The notes beneath the pieces were generated by a model. It was not told the DNA's origin, searched no databases, and worked only from the letters and a program-made list of their open reading frames with translations. The position numbers and the translations under genes were made by a program. Positions 1 to 9,159 of a stretch of DNA of 64,000 nucleotides are shown here, in pieces (within the stretch, counting starts at the first letter, position 1; each line of letters starts with the position of its first letter). Source of the DNA: PoT sp049331405 (GTDB lineage: Bacteria; Planctomycetota; Planctomycetia; Isosphaerales; Isosphaeraceae); the NCBI RefSeq assembly GCF_049331405.1, contig NZ_CP186274.1, forward strand, positions 7,564,001 to 7,628,000. The letters are read 5' to 3'.

Positions 1-294
1 ATCATGGACAACATGTTGGGAAGGGTGGATCAGTTACTGCATATCGGCCTTCGGATGCGGCGGATCGCCCTGCAAAGCGCGGTGGGCGGCATGATTTTTA
101 GCCTGGCCGGCATGATATTGGCCGCCTTCGGGTTTCTACCGCCCGTACTCGGGGCGATCTCACAAGAAGTCATCGATGTCGTGGCGGTGCTCAATGCCCT
201 CCGCGCCGGGAGACCTCAAAAAGCGTTGGAAGACTACGGATCGCAAGACACCGCTCCGTCCGCCATCGACTCGAGGCAAATTAAACAAGCATGA
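1..294 (+). CDS. Heavy-metal P-type ATPase, C-terminal end only (cut by window edge)
   Basis: The reading frame is open to the left edge, so only about the last 97 residues are present. It holds the final membrane hairpin of a P1B-type metal-exporting ATPase: a hydrophobic segment (GGMIFSLAGMILAAFGFLPP), then the family's usual closing motif QEVIDVVAVLNALRA. The catalytic DKTG and metal-binding parts would lie upstream. After the closing motif there is a short polar tail of about 30 residues. The metal cannot be told from this piece. The family call rests on the last transmembrane helix and closing motif, which are characteristic. Confidence 0.8.
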   Translation: MMDNMLGRVDQLLHIGLRMRRIALQSAVGGMIFSLAGMILAAFGFLPPVLGAISQEVIDVVAVLNALRAGRPQKALEDYGSQDTAPSAIDSRQIKQA

Positions 295-2060
295 GACTTT
301 CTTGCAACGACTCCCAGCCGCGATTGGCGGTATGTCGATGGCAGGGATGTCGTTGTTCAGCGGCTCTCACCATGGGCCATTGAATCTTGAGGAGCCGGTG
401 TCTCCGCAGGAGATATCTCCGACAGGCCGACTCGCAGCGACTCACCTTTTCTCAGGGACTTACGACCAAAGTTTTTCGATTGCTCCTGATTTGTCGACTC
501 AACGTTCAACGCGTGGTCGATGTCCACTAGAAACGTAGCCGAGGTGGCGGGAGGTGTTCATGGCCGAGAGTTTGGAGCCATTGGCCTCCGGACGTTCTGG
601 CGGATCTCTAACTCCGTCGTGAACGATACCCATATCCAGCTCAATCGCTTCTAACTGTATTCGTGAGGGTGCCCTGATTGGCCAAACGGGTGTGCATCTC
701 TTCAGCCTGATCCGCGGACTCATGTCGGCTTCTAGCGTTAACGGTGTCCTAACTCCCTTGCAAGCCGATGACGTACGGCATGAGGGCCAGGAACAGGATC
801 TCCCCAAGTTTGTGGCTAGGATCTCATCGGAAAACTACAGTATTTTGATCATAATGGTTGGCAATTGGATTAAAAGACATGCGTTGAGATTCAATTGACT
901 CCTACCTCAAAAACGATATAACTTCAGAAGTGCCTAAGCGTGGTCTTGGGAGATATTTCCCGGTGCGAGCCTTAACCAAGGTCATCCTGGCAATCCTGCT
1001 CACATGGGCAGGCATCGTGCCGACGGTACCCATGCCGTCGAGCCCGGGGGCCAAGCGTGACTATTTCTCCGGGGCGCACCTGGCCAACCGTCCGCGGGGT
1101 AGGCATCGGACGGTCTCTATCGTGGATGTTCGCTCGTCACGGCAAGAGTCGCCGGTCGATGGCGGGCCCCATCGCAGGCCGTACGGCAACGCTCGATTCA
1201 CGCATCCACTCGATGATCTTTCATCGGCACATCGTTCACATCGTTTCAGCCGTCGATTCGATCTCCATCCCTTGATCCCGCTACGCTGTTAAGCCTTCCC
1301 CCGCCGACGTTTCCACGTCCAGTCTCTCGGCCATCCTCGCCCTGAATTTGACCTCGCTCTCGGGCTGCGCGTCGAGAGTGCACGCTCGATTCTTTGCAAT
1401 GGACGACTGATTACGTCTTCATGCATTTCGGGCTTTGATGCGGCTGTATAGAGCGATATTCGGGGACGGGTATGGGCGGCGCCAGCCGACCAACGGTCCT
1501 CTGGAAGGCGAAGGCCGTGGTCTCGGCGAATTTCAGTCGTCCGTTGATGCGTAGAACCATCCCGGATGCCGAAGGTGCATCGCCGGTCGTGGGTCGCCAC
1601 CGAACCTCCCGACGATAGTCCAAGACTTCAATGCCGTATTGCGGTCCCCCCCTCGCAACGCGGCGCCCGCTTCGAGCATGATACGCCAGCCCCTGGCGAT
1701 GACGTCGAGGCGACGCCCGCGCAGATCTCCTCATCTCTCCATGAGCTTTCAACGAGATGATCCCTTAAGGGCTTCGTTTCGAATCAAGACTTGAATGATT
1801 ACTTCGAAAAATCGGAGTCTGTGATCGCCTCCGGCCGATGGTCTCGGATGTGTGATCGTAGCGGTCATGCCTGCTCACGGGGCTGCGAAGTATGAAACGA
1901 ATGGCGCGGCCACGAACGGCCGTGTCCGCTTAAATGCGAATCCCGGAGAGGTGCTCTCCCCGGCGGCATCAACGGACAACATTGAGAGGGGGACGGGCCT
2001 CATGCCGGTCATTCCAGGACGACTTAACGCCGAGGCGAAGGAATGATGAGAGGAGTTCGG
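295..2060. other. Long stretch with no supportable gene
   Basis: About 1.77 kb between the ATPase tail and the first TolC gene. Several short open frames exist on both strands, but none shows a recognisable domain, a good ribosome-binding site or the codon pattern of the neighbours. A frame at 930-1292 begins with a signal-peptide-like stretch but becomes low-complexity and arginine-rich, and it is not called. The first 600 bases are visibly less GC-rich than the flanking genes. No RNA gene or repeat was recognised. The promoter of the efflux cluster probably lies near the right end. Confidence 0.5.
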
Positions 2061-3785
2061 ATGCGAAACCACGCCAAGGTCTCGATCGCGGTGGCGACCG
2101 TTTACCTCGCCGCGATCGGGGCGGAAGGTCCCCGAGCCGGATCCGCCGAGCCCGGTGCGAGGCCGACCCTCGCCGCCGCGCCCGCGGCCCGCACCGTCGC
2201 GACGAGAGCCGGACGTCCGGCGGTCAAGCCCGCGCGGCCGGCCGTCGATTCGACCGAGCCTGAGGTGACGATCCCGACCGCTCCGGAGACGATCCTCGAT
2301 TCGAACATCCGGCCGCTCGACCTTGGCACGGCGCTCAGACTCGCTGGGGCCCAGAACCCGCAGCTCTCGATCGCCCGCCAGCGCGTGGTCGAGGCCGTCG
2401 CGCTCCGCCAACTCGCCGCCGCCCAGATCCTGCCGTCGATCAACTACGGTATGAATTACGACACGCACACGGGGCCACTCCAGCAGTCGAACGGCAACAT
2501 CCTCTCGGTGAACCGCTCGGCGCTCTACGTCGGGGCCGGTTCGGGTGCGGTCGCGGCAGGCACGGTGGGGGTGCCGGGCGTCGTGCTCGAAGGGAACGTC
2601 GCGGTCGGCGTTTATGGATATCTCGTCTCGCGCCAGGTCGTTGCCCAGCGCGAGTTCGGCGCGGTCGCCGTGCGGAACCAGGCGTTCCTCAAGACGACGC
2701 TGGCCTACTCGGAATTGCTCCGGGCCGAAGGCCGCCGCGCGGTGGCGCTCCAGGTTCGCGACGAGGCTCGTCGGATCGCCGAACTGACCGCCGCTTATGC
2801 GAACGCTGGGCAGGGTCGCCATGCCGACGCCCACCGAGCCCTGACGGAGCTCGAGACGCGAGAGGCCGACATCAAGCAGGCCGAGGGGGACATCCTCACG
2901 GCCTCGGCGCGGCTCTGCAACGTCCTCTTCCTCGACCCGTCGCTGCGGCTTCACCCAACCGATGCCTTCGTGGTCCCCCAACCGATAGTTCCCGATCCCA
3001 TGCCGCTGGGCGAGCTGATCGCCCTCTCCTTGCTCCAGCGGCCGGAGCTGAAGGAGCGGCAGGCCGCGATCCGCGAGGCGATGCTCGCCCTGGAAGGGGC
3101 CAAGGTCTTGCCGTTCTCGCCGACGATCCTGATCGGGTACAGTTCGGGCGGGTTCGGCGGCGGGTCGAACCTCGTCCGGCCGGTCTTCGGAGGATTCGGC
3201 GGCCGGTCCGACTTCGACGTCATGGCCTACTGGACCTTGCAGAACATGGGGGTCGGCAACCTCTCGCTGATCAACGTCTCCAAGGCCCGGTTCGGCGTGG
3301 CCCAGTATCAGCAGATCGCCGTGCTGGACCAGGTCCGCGCCGAGGTCGCCGAGGCTTACGCCAAGACACATGCTCAATTCTCCAAGATTGGCATCTCCGA
3401 GCGGGCCGTGAAGAGCGGGACGGCGGGACTTCGCGAGGACCTGCTCCGGATCGAGAACACGGTCGCACCGGCGATCGAGACGGTGGACAGCTTGCGGCTG
3501 CTCGCGAGGGCCCGCTATGCCTACCTCGACGCAATCGTCGATTACAACCGCGCCCAGTTCGAGTTGTACGTGGCGCTCGGCCAGCCCCCGGCCGACACGC
3601 TCGCAAGGCCGGTCCCCATCGAGGGGGTCACGCCCCCCGGTGAGAGGATGACCGTCACCCCCGAGCGAGTCCCCGATCCCGACGCGGGAGTTGGCGTTCC
3701 CACGAGTCCTCGAGTCCCGAAGCCCGATGCCGCCAGACCCGTGGGCCGGAATACCCCTAGGGCCGCGCCCAGGCCGGCCTCCTGA
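2061..3785 (+). CDS. TolC-family outer-membrane efflux protein (first of two paralogs)
   Basis: Predicted 574-residue outer-membrane channel of a tripartite efflux or secretion system. After a signal-like N-terminus it has the two OEP-type repeats of the TolC fold (starting near LDLGTALRLAGAQNPQLSIA and again near LGELIALSLLQRPELKERQA), each followed by long alanine-rich coiled-coil helices. The C-terminus is a proline-rich tail of about 60 residues. The start at 2061 is preferred over 2043 or 2046 because AGAGGAG sits five bases upstream. The gene is first in a co-directional cluster with a second TolC-like protein, an RND pump and an adaptor. It is clearly paralogous to the next gene: both share GMN..THTG/HQHTG blocks, a glycine-rich GYSSGGFGGGS-type segment and the W-T-L-(Q/S)-N-M-G block. 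Substrate unknown. Confidence 0.88.
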   Translation: MRNHAKVSIAVATVYLAAIGAEGPRAGSAEPGARPTLAAAPAARTVATRAGRPAVKPARPAVDSTEPEVTIPTAPETILDSNIRPLDLGTALRLAGAQNPQLSIARQRVVEAVALRQLAAAQILPSINYGMNYDTHTGPLQQSNGNILSVNRSALYVGAGSGAVAAGTVGVPGVVLEGNVAVGVYGYLVSRQVVAQREFGAVAVRNQAFLKTTLAYSELLRAEGRRAVALQVRDEARRIAELTAAYANAGQGRHADAHRALTELETREADIKQAEGDILTASARLCNVLFLDPSLRLHPTDAFVVPQPIVPDPMPLGELIALSLLQRPELKERQAAIREAMLALEGAKVLPFSPTILIGYSSGGFGGGSNLVRPVFGGFGGRSDFDVMAYWTLQNMGVGNLSLINVSKARFGVAQYQQIAVLDQVRAEVAEAYAKTHAQFSKIGISERAVKSGTAGLREDLLRIENTVAPAIETVDSLRLLARARYAYLDAIVDYNRAQFELYVALGQPPADTLARPVPIEGVTPPGERMTVTPERVPDPDAGVGVPTSPRVPKPDAARPVGRNTPRAAPRPAS

Positions 3786-3840
3786 GATGGGCCGGAACAA
3801 TGGCGTACGAACGTCTCTGAGATGCCGAATCGGGAGCGCA

Positions 3841-5784
3841 ATGATGGCGAGGAATGCGAGTCGGGAAAGGCCGAGGGGGAGCCTGAAGCCGGGCGTGATG
3901 TCGGCCCTATGCGCGATGGCGCTCTGCGACTTCGTAGCCTCGGGATGCGTCTCCCCTTCGAGCCGCAAGGTGAACGACCTCGCAACGTCCGCCCCTGCCT
4001 ACAAGGCGAAGGTCGCCGACTCGGCAGCAGCCCCCGCGCCGATCCCCCGGCCACTGAGCGAGAAGACTCGGGGCGATGGGCTCGTTCGCACGCAACACGA
4101 GCAGCCCGCCGCCGGATCAACGACGGTCGACGAGGCCCTGCCGGCGCTCCCCGATCCCTTGCCTCCGCCCTCGCGTCCGGGCTCGGTCGCGGCGACGGGC
4201 GAGGCAGACCCGCCCGAGGCCGTCGCCGAGGAGGCCCGCGTCGTGACGATGATCGCCGCGGTCCCGCCAGGAGCCTCGGAGTATGCGATCGACCTCACAA
4301 CCTCGCTGCGCTTGGCCGAGGTGGAGAATCCGCAGATCGCCGAGGCCCGGCAGCGGATCGGCGAGGCCCTGGCGGTGCTACAAGGTGCGAGGGCCTTGCT
4401 CCTGCCGGACCTGAACATCGGCATGAATCTGCACCAACATACGGGCAACCTTCAGCGCTCCTCGGGCACGGTCCTGAAGCTGAACGAGAGCTCGCTCTAC
4501 TTCGGCGGCGGTGCCGATGTCGCGGCGGCAGGCACGGTCGAGATCCCGGCCATCAGCATCTACAGCTCCCTGACCGACGCCTACTTCCGCCCCCTGGCGG
4601 CCCGTCAGCAGGTCGACGGAACCCGGTTCCAGGCCTCGGCGACGGCCAATCGGATCCTCCTCGAGGTCGCCGGGCTGCACTTCGAGCTGCTCGCGGCTGA
4701 GGCCGATCTGCGCGTCCGTCGCGAGACGGCCTCGCAAGGGGCCGAGGTCGCACGTCTCACGAGGGCCTACGCCTCATCGGGCCAGGGCCGCGAAGCCGAC
4801 GCCGAGCGCGCCACGACCGAGCTGCGCTTGGTCGAGCTCGAGGTGAGAGAGGCCGAACAAGGGGTTGCCGTCGCCTCGGCGAGGCTGGCGCATCGGCTCC
4901 ACCTGGATCAGACGGTGCGGATCAAATCGGCCGTCCCCAGGCTCGAGGCCATCTCGCTCATCGATCCCGAGACTCCCTTGCCGAACCTCGTCCAGATCGC
5001 CCTGGCCGAACACCCCGAGATCGGTGCCAAGTCGGCCGAGCTCGCGGCGGCCGAGACGAGGCACCGGCAGGAGATTTATCGGCCGCTCCTGCCGACCCTC
5101 TTGCTCGGATACAGCGGCGGTGCCTTCGGCGGTGGCAGCGACCTGGTGGGGACGCAGCTATCCCACTTCGCCGGCCGGACCGACTTCGACGTCCAGGTCT
5201 TCTGGACCCTGAGCAACATGGGTTTCGGCAATCTCGCCATGATCAAGCAGCGTCAGGCGGAGGTCGGCCAGGCCGACGGCGACCGCGCCAGGACGATCGC
5301 CGAGGTCCGCAGCACCGTCGCCGAGGCCTTCGCCGAGGTCGCCGCGGCGAAGCGTCGGATCGAGGTCACGACCAAGCAACTCGCCAGCGCCGAGGAAGGG
5401 TTCCGCGAGGACGTGGATCGGATCCGCAACACGGTCGGGCGCCCCATCGAGGTCGTCAACAGTCTTCAACTCCTGAATCGAGCACGCGTTGATAGGATCC
5501 GGGCGATCACCGACTACAACAAGGCGGAATTCAGGCTGTTCGTGGCCCTCGGCTCTCCCCCGCCGCTCTCCGGTCCGGCGGACACCCCCCTACCCCCGGC
5601 GCCGATCGCCACACCGCTCTTGCCGCCGCTCGCCAGCAATCAGGCACCGACTTCCATCCCCCCCTCGATTCCGTTCGCCCCCCCGATCCATGAACGGGAA
5701 CTAGTTCAAGAACTCGTGACGCATCAGAGTCCAGAATTCATACCGATTCCGGGGCACCCCGGGATCCGGGAGGCGCTTCTGTGA
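3841..5784 (+). CDS. TolC-family outer-membrane efflux protein, lipoprotein form (second paralog)
   Basis: Predicted 647-residue TolC-type channel subunit. The start at 3841 (or 3844) has GGGAG just upstream and yields a lipoprotein signal: a hydrophobic stretch ending in ASGC near residue 36. Longer frames upstream would overlap the first TolC gene and are rejected. A proline/alanine-rich linker of about 100 residues follows, then two OEP repeats (first near DLTTSLRLAEVENPQIAEAR) and a proline-rich C-terminal tail. Its stop codon overlaps the GTG start of the RND pump by four bases (GTGA), so translation is probably coupled. Two OMF paralogs in a row before one RND pump is unusual. They may form mixed trimers or serve different adaptors, but that is inference. 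Confidence 0.88.
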   Translation: MMARNASRERPRGSLKPGVMSALCAMALCDFVASGCVSPSSRKVNDLATSAPAYKAKVADSAAAPAPIPRPLSEKTRGDGLVRTQHEQPAAGSTTVDEALPALPDPLPPPSRPGSVAATGEADPPEAVAEEARVVTMIAAVPPGASEYAIDLTTSLRLAEVENPQIAEARQRIGEALAVLQGARALLLPDLNIGMNLHQHTGNLQRSSGTVLKLNESSLYFGGGADVAAAGTVEIPAISIYSSLTDAYFRPLAARQQVDGTRFQASATANRILLEVAGLHFELLAAEADLRVRRETASQGAEVARLTRAYASSGQGREADAERATTELRLVELEVREAEQGVAVASARLAHRLHLDQTVRIKSAVPRLEAISLIDPETPLPNLVQIALAEHPEIGAKSAELAAAETRHRQEIYRPLLPTLLLGYSGGAFGGGSDLVGTQLSHFAGRTDFDVQVFWTLSNMGFGNLAMIKQRQAEVGQADGDRARTIAEVRSTVAEAFAEVAAAKRRIEVTTKQLASAEEGFREDVDRIRNTVGRPIEVVNSLQLLNRARVDRIRAITDYNKAEFRLFVALGSPPPLSGPADTPLPPAPIATPLLPPLASNQAPTSIPPSIPFAPPIHERELVQELVTHQSPEFIPIPGHPGIREALL

Positions 5785-8700
5785 ACGGCTTGATCCGTGC
5801 CTCGCTCAAGAACCCTTATGCGGTGACGGTCTTCTGCCTGACGCTGGTTCTTTTGGGCTCGGTGTCGGTCTACATGATCCCGATCGACATCTTGCCGGTC
5901 TTCAAGAGCCCGGCCGTACAAGTGCTCACGTTCTACTCGGGCATGCCCGCGGCGAGCGTCGAGAAAGATATCACGAACCGGATGGAGCGCTGGGTCGGCC
6001 AGGCTAACGGGACGTCGCGGCAGGAGTCGCGCTCGATCGTCGGGGCGAGTGTCGTCCGCGACTTCTTCCGGAGCGGCGTCGACCCCAACGGAGCGCTGAC
6101 GCAGGTCAACTCGCTGGCCCTGGCGGCCGTGCCCAACCTGCCGCCGGGGACACTCCCCCCCGTCGTCCTGCCGTTCGACCCGACGAGCACGACCCCCGTC
6201 GGTATCGTCGCCGTCGACAGCCCCGACCAGTCGCAGACCGAGTCGATCCTTTACGACGTGGGTCGCTATGAAGTCCGCAACATGGTCATGAGCATCAACG
6301 GCGCCATCGCGCCGGTGGTCTACGGCGGCAAGATCCGCGCGGTCATGGCCTACCTCGATCGCCAGAAGCTCGAGGCTCGCGGCCTCTCGCCGCTCGACGT
6401 GATGCAGGCGATGGACAAGTACAACGTCTTCCTCCCCACGGGCGATGCCAAGATCGGCGACACCGATTACGCCCTCGACTCGAACTCGATGTTCGACTAC
6501 CCGTCCGAGATGGGTGACATCCCGCTTCATTCGAAGATCGGCAATATCTCGTATCTGAAGGATGTCGCCACGACAAAGGACGCCTCGTTCATCCAGACGA
6601 ACGTGGTGCGGATCGACGGCCGTCGCGAGGTGTACATCCCGGTCTTCCGCCAACTCGGCTCCAGCACGCTCGCCGTGGTCAACAGCGTGCGGTCGAGGCT
6701 CGACGAGTTCACGGCGAGGCTCACCCGAGGCGGGATCGAGCTGAAGCTCGTGATGGACCAGTCGATCTTCGTCCGCCAGGCGATCTCGAGCCTCGTGCAG
6801 GAAGGCGTCCTCGGGGCGGTCCTCTGCTCGCTGACAATCTTGTTATTCCTCGGCCAGTGGCGGATGACGGCGATCGCCGTCATGACTTTGCCGATCTCGG
6901 TGCTCTCCGCCTGCATCTTCCTCTACTACGCCGGGCAAACTGTCAACGTCATGACCCTGGCCGGCCTCACGCTGGCGATCGGCCCGATGATCGACAGCGC
7001 GATCATCTGCCTCGAAAATACGCACAGGCACCTCGGGCTCGGGGCCTCGCCGCACGACGCCGCCTACCTCGGCGCGAGCGAGGTCGCCTTGCCGGAGCTG
7101 GTCTCGACCCTCTGCACGTTCCTCGTGCTCTCGCCCCTGGCACTGATGCCGGGCATGGGCGAGTTCCTCTTCCTCCCCTTGACCCTGGCCGTGGCCTTCG
7201 CCATGTGCTCGGCCTACATCCTCTCGAGAACCTTGGTCCCAGCCTGCAGCGCCGCCTGGCTGAGTGGTCACGGGCACGGCGATGAAGGCTCGCACGCGGC
7301 GGCCCGCAAAGGTCTGATCGCCCGCGCCTTCGGGCGTTGGGAGAAGATGATTGACGGCATGTTCGAGGCCTACTCGCGGCTCCTCAAGGTTGTACTCAAG
7401 AACAGGATCATCGTGATCGTCGGCGGCTTCGGGGCCCTGGCTATCACGATCGCGGTCCTCTGGCCGGTCTTGAGGCGTGAATTCTACCCCGAGGTCGATG
7501 CCGGCGCCTTCGAGATGTACGTTCGGGCCCCGAGCGGAACCCGGATCGAGCGAACCGAGGAGAAGATCGCCCTGATCGAGGACTTCATCAAGAAGTCGAT
7601 CCCCGAGCATGACCTCGAGCTGTTCGTCTCCGAGATCGGCGTCAACGCCGACTGGTCGGCAGCCTACACGCCCAACTCCGGCCCGATGGACGCGGTCGTG
7701 AAGGTCCAGCTCAAGGAGCATCGGTCCAAGTCGGCACAGGAATATGTGCATATCGTCCGCACGGGGCTGGCCAAGGATCCGAGGTTCCGCAACATGGATT
7801 TCGGATTCGACTCTGGTGGCCTCGTCCGGGGTGCCATGAACGAGGGGAAATCGACGCCGATCAACATCCGTGTCACCGGCAAGAACCAGAAGACCGCGAG
7901 GCGGATCGCCGAGTTGATCCGGGCCAAGTGCGTCCTCATCGATGGTGTGGTCGACGCCCGGATCATCCAGCGGCTCGACTATCCCGAGTACATCATCGAC
8001 GTCAAGCGGGCGAAGGCGGCCGACCTCGGCCTCTCGCAGGAAGACGTCATGAAGAACGTCGTGGCCGCCTTCAACTCGAGCATCCAGTTCAACAAGAAGA
8101 ACTTCTGGATCGACCCCGTCGGCGGCAACCAGTACTTCGTCGGCGTGCAGTATCCCGAGGGGGACATCAAGTCGATCGAGACGCTGCTGAACATCCCGAT
8201 CACGGGCGCCGACCAGCGCAAGGCGATCCCGCTCAGCAACCTCGTCAGTATGAGGCGCACGACCGTCCCCACCGAAGTGACTCACGACAACATCCAGCCC
8301 ACCATCGACCTCTCGATGGGGGTCTACGGCCGCGACCTCGGCCACATCTCCGAGGACGTCTCCAAGGTGATCGACGAGTTCGGCTCCCCGCAGGCCGACG
8401 GCTCGTGGAGCCCCTATGACCCGAACTCGGGCCGTCGCCAGCCCTTGAAGGGGAGCAAGATCGTCCTCAGCGGCGAATACTCCAGGATGCAGGACACGTT
8501 TCGGAATCTCGGCTTCGGCCTGGTCGGGGCGTCGGTCCTGATCTACTTCCTGATGGTAGGTCTGGATAAGTCGTGGGTCGTGCCCTTGACGGTCATGCTA
8601 ATCGTGCCGCTCTGCCTCATCGGAATCCTGCCGGCCCTCTACTTCACCGGCACGGCGGTGAACGTGCAGTCGCTGCTCGGCTTCATCTTCGTCGTCGGCA

Positions 8701-9104
8701 TCAAGGTGGCGAACACCGTCTTGATGACCGACTTCGCGCAGGAGCTGCGGCACGCCGAGGGGCTCTCGCCGACCGAGGCGATCCACAAGGCCGCCTCGGT
8801 CCGCGTGAAGCCGGTGACGATGACCGCCGTGGCGGCCTTCTTCGCCCTGATCCCCGGGGCGCTCGCGCTCGAGCGCGGGAGCGAGGCGAATGCCCCGCTC
8901 GCCCGGGCCATCCTCGGCGGCCTACTGGCCGGCGAGCCTGCAACCCTGTTCGTCCTCCCTTGCCTCTACTCGCTGATGGTCCGCGACAGCCCCGGCCAGG
9001 GCGGGCATCACGAGTCCCCCCAGGATGCAGGAGACCACGAGAACGACGGCCACCTCACCCAGAACGACCTCGGCGAGGACCAACATGACGAATCGCACAC
9101 CTGA
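5781..9104 (+). CDS. RND-family efflux transporter (AcrB/CzcA type) with altered TM4/TM10 relay
   Basis: Predicted inner-membrane proton-driven pump of 1107 residues, slightly longer than AcrB. It shows the expected order: first TM near residues 12-34, large periplasmic loop, TM2-6 cluster from about 340 to 500, a second TM near 545, second loop, and TM8-12 from about 900 to 1070. The TM4 motif reads AIGPMIDSAI (D405, S406), where AcrB has two adjacent aspartates. TM10 reads VGIKVANTVLMTDF, with alanine (A977) at the position of the AcrB relay lysine and a lysine (K975) two residues earlier. The GTG start is preceded by GGGAGG and overlaps the upstream gene by four bases. The C-terminal tail is rich in His, Asp and Glu, which may favour metal ions, but the substrate is not deducible. 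Confidence 0.9.
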   Translation: MNGLIRASLKNPYAVTVFCLTLVLLGSVSVYMIPIDILPVFKSPAVQVLTFYSGMPAASVEKDITNRMERWVGQANGTSRQESRSIVGASVVRDFFRSGVDPNGALTQVNSLALAAVPNLPPGTLPPVVLPFDPTSTTPVGIVAVDSPDQSQTESILYDVGRYEVRNMVMSINGAIAPVVYGGKIRAVMAYLDRQKLEARGLSPLDVMQAMDKYNVFLPTGDAKIGDTDYALDSNSMFDYPSEMGDIPLHSKIGNISYLKDVATTKDASFIQTNVVRIDGRREVYIPVFRQLGSSTLAVVNSVRSRLDEFTARLTRGGIELKLVMDQSIFVRQAISSLVQEGVLGAVLCSLTILLFLGQWRMTAIAVMTLPISVLSACIFLYYAGQTVNVMTLAGLTLAIGPMIDSAIICLENTHRHLGLGASPHDAAYLGASEVALPELVSTLCTFLVLSPLALMPGMGEFLFLPLTLAVAFAMCSAYILSRTLVPACSAAWLSGHGHGDEGSHAAARKGLIARAFGRWEKMIDGMFEAYSRLLKVVLKNRIIVIVGGFGALAITIAVLWPVLRREFYPEVDAGAFEMYVRAPSGTRIERTEEKIALIEDFIKKSIPEHDLELFVSEIGVNADWSAAYTPNSGPMDAVVKVQLKEHRSKSAQEYVHIVRTGLAKDPRFRNMDFGFDSGGLVRGAMNEGKSTPINIRVTGKNQKTARRIAELIRAKCVLIDGVVDARIIQRLDYPEYIIDVKRAKAADLGLSQEDVMKNVVAAFNSSIQFNKKNFWIDPVGGNQYFVGVQYPEGDIKSIETLLNIPITGADQRKAIPLSNLVSMRRTTVPTEVTHDNIQPTIDLSMGVYGRDLGHISEDVSKVIDEFGSPQADGSWSPYDPNSGRRQPLKGSKIVLSGEYSRMQDTFRNLGFGLVGASVLIYFLMVGLDKSWVVPLTVMLIVPLCLIGILPALYFTGTAVNVQSLLGFIFVVGIKVANTVLMTDFAQELRHAEGLSPTEAIHKAASVRVKPVTMTAVAAFFALIPGALALERGSEANAPLARAILGGLLAGEPATLFVLPCLYSLMVRDSPGQGGHHESPQDAGDHENDGHLTQNDLGEDQHDESHT

Positions 9105-9159
9105 GCCTCGCCGGGCGTTCAAAGAGCTAGCAATCCTGCGTTTTTGGAGGTCCTGACCC

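Noticed and set aside
930..1292. Short plus-strand frame with a signal-peptide-like start
   Set aside because: No ribosome-binding site before the GTG, and the part after residue 40 is arginine/serine-rich without family resemblance.
1875..3968. Long minus-strand frame antisense to the first TolC gene (about 697 codons)
   Set aside because: Its protein is low-complexity and rich in Arg, Gly and Asp, as expected for the complement of a GC-rich gene. The plus strand encodes a clear TolC protein.
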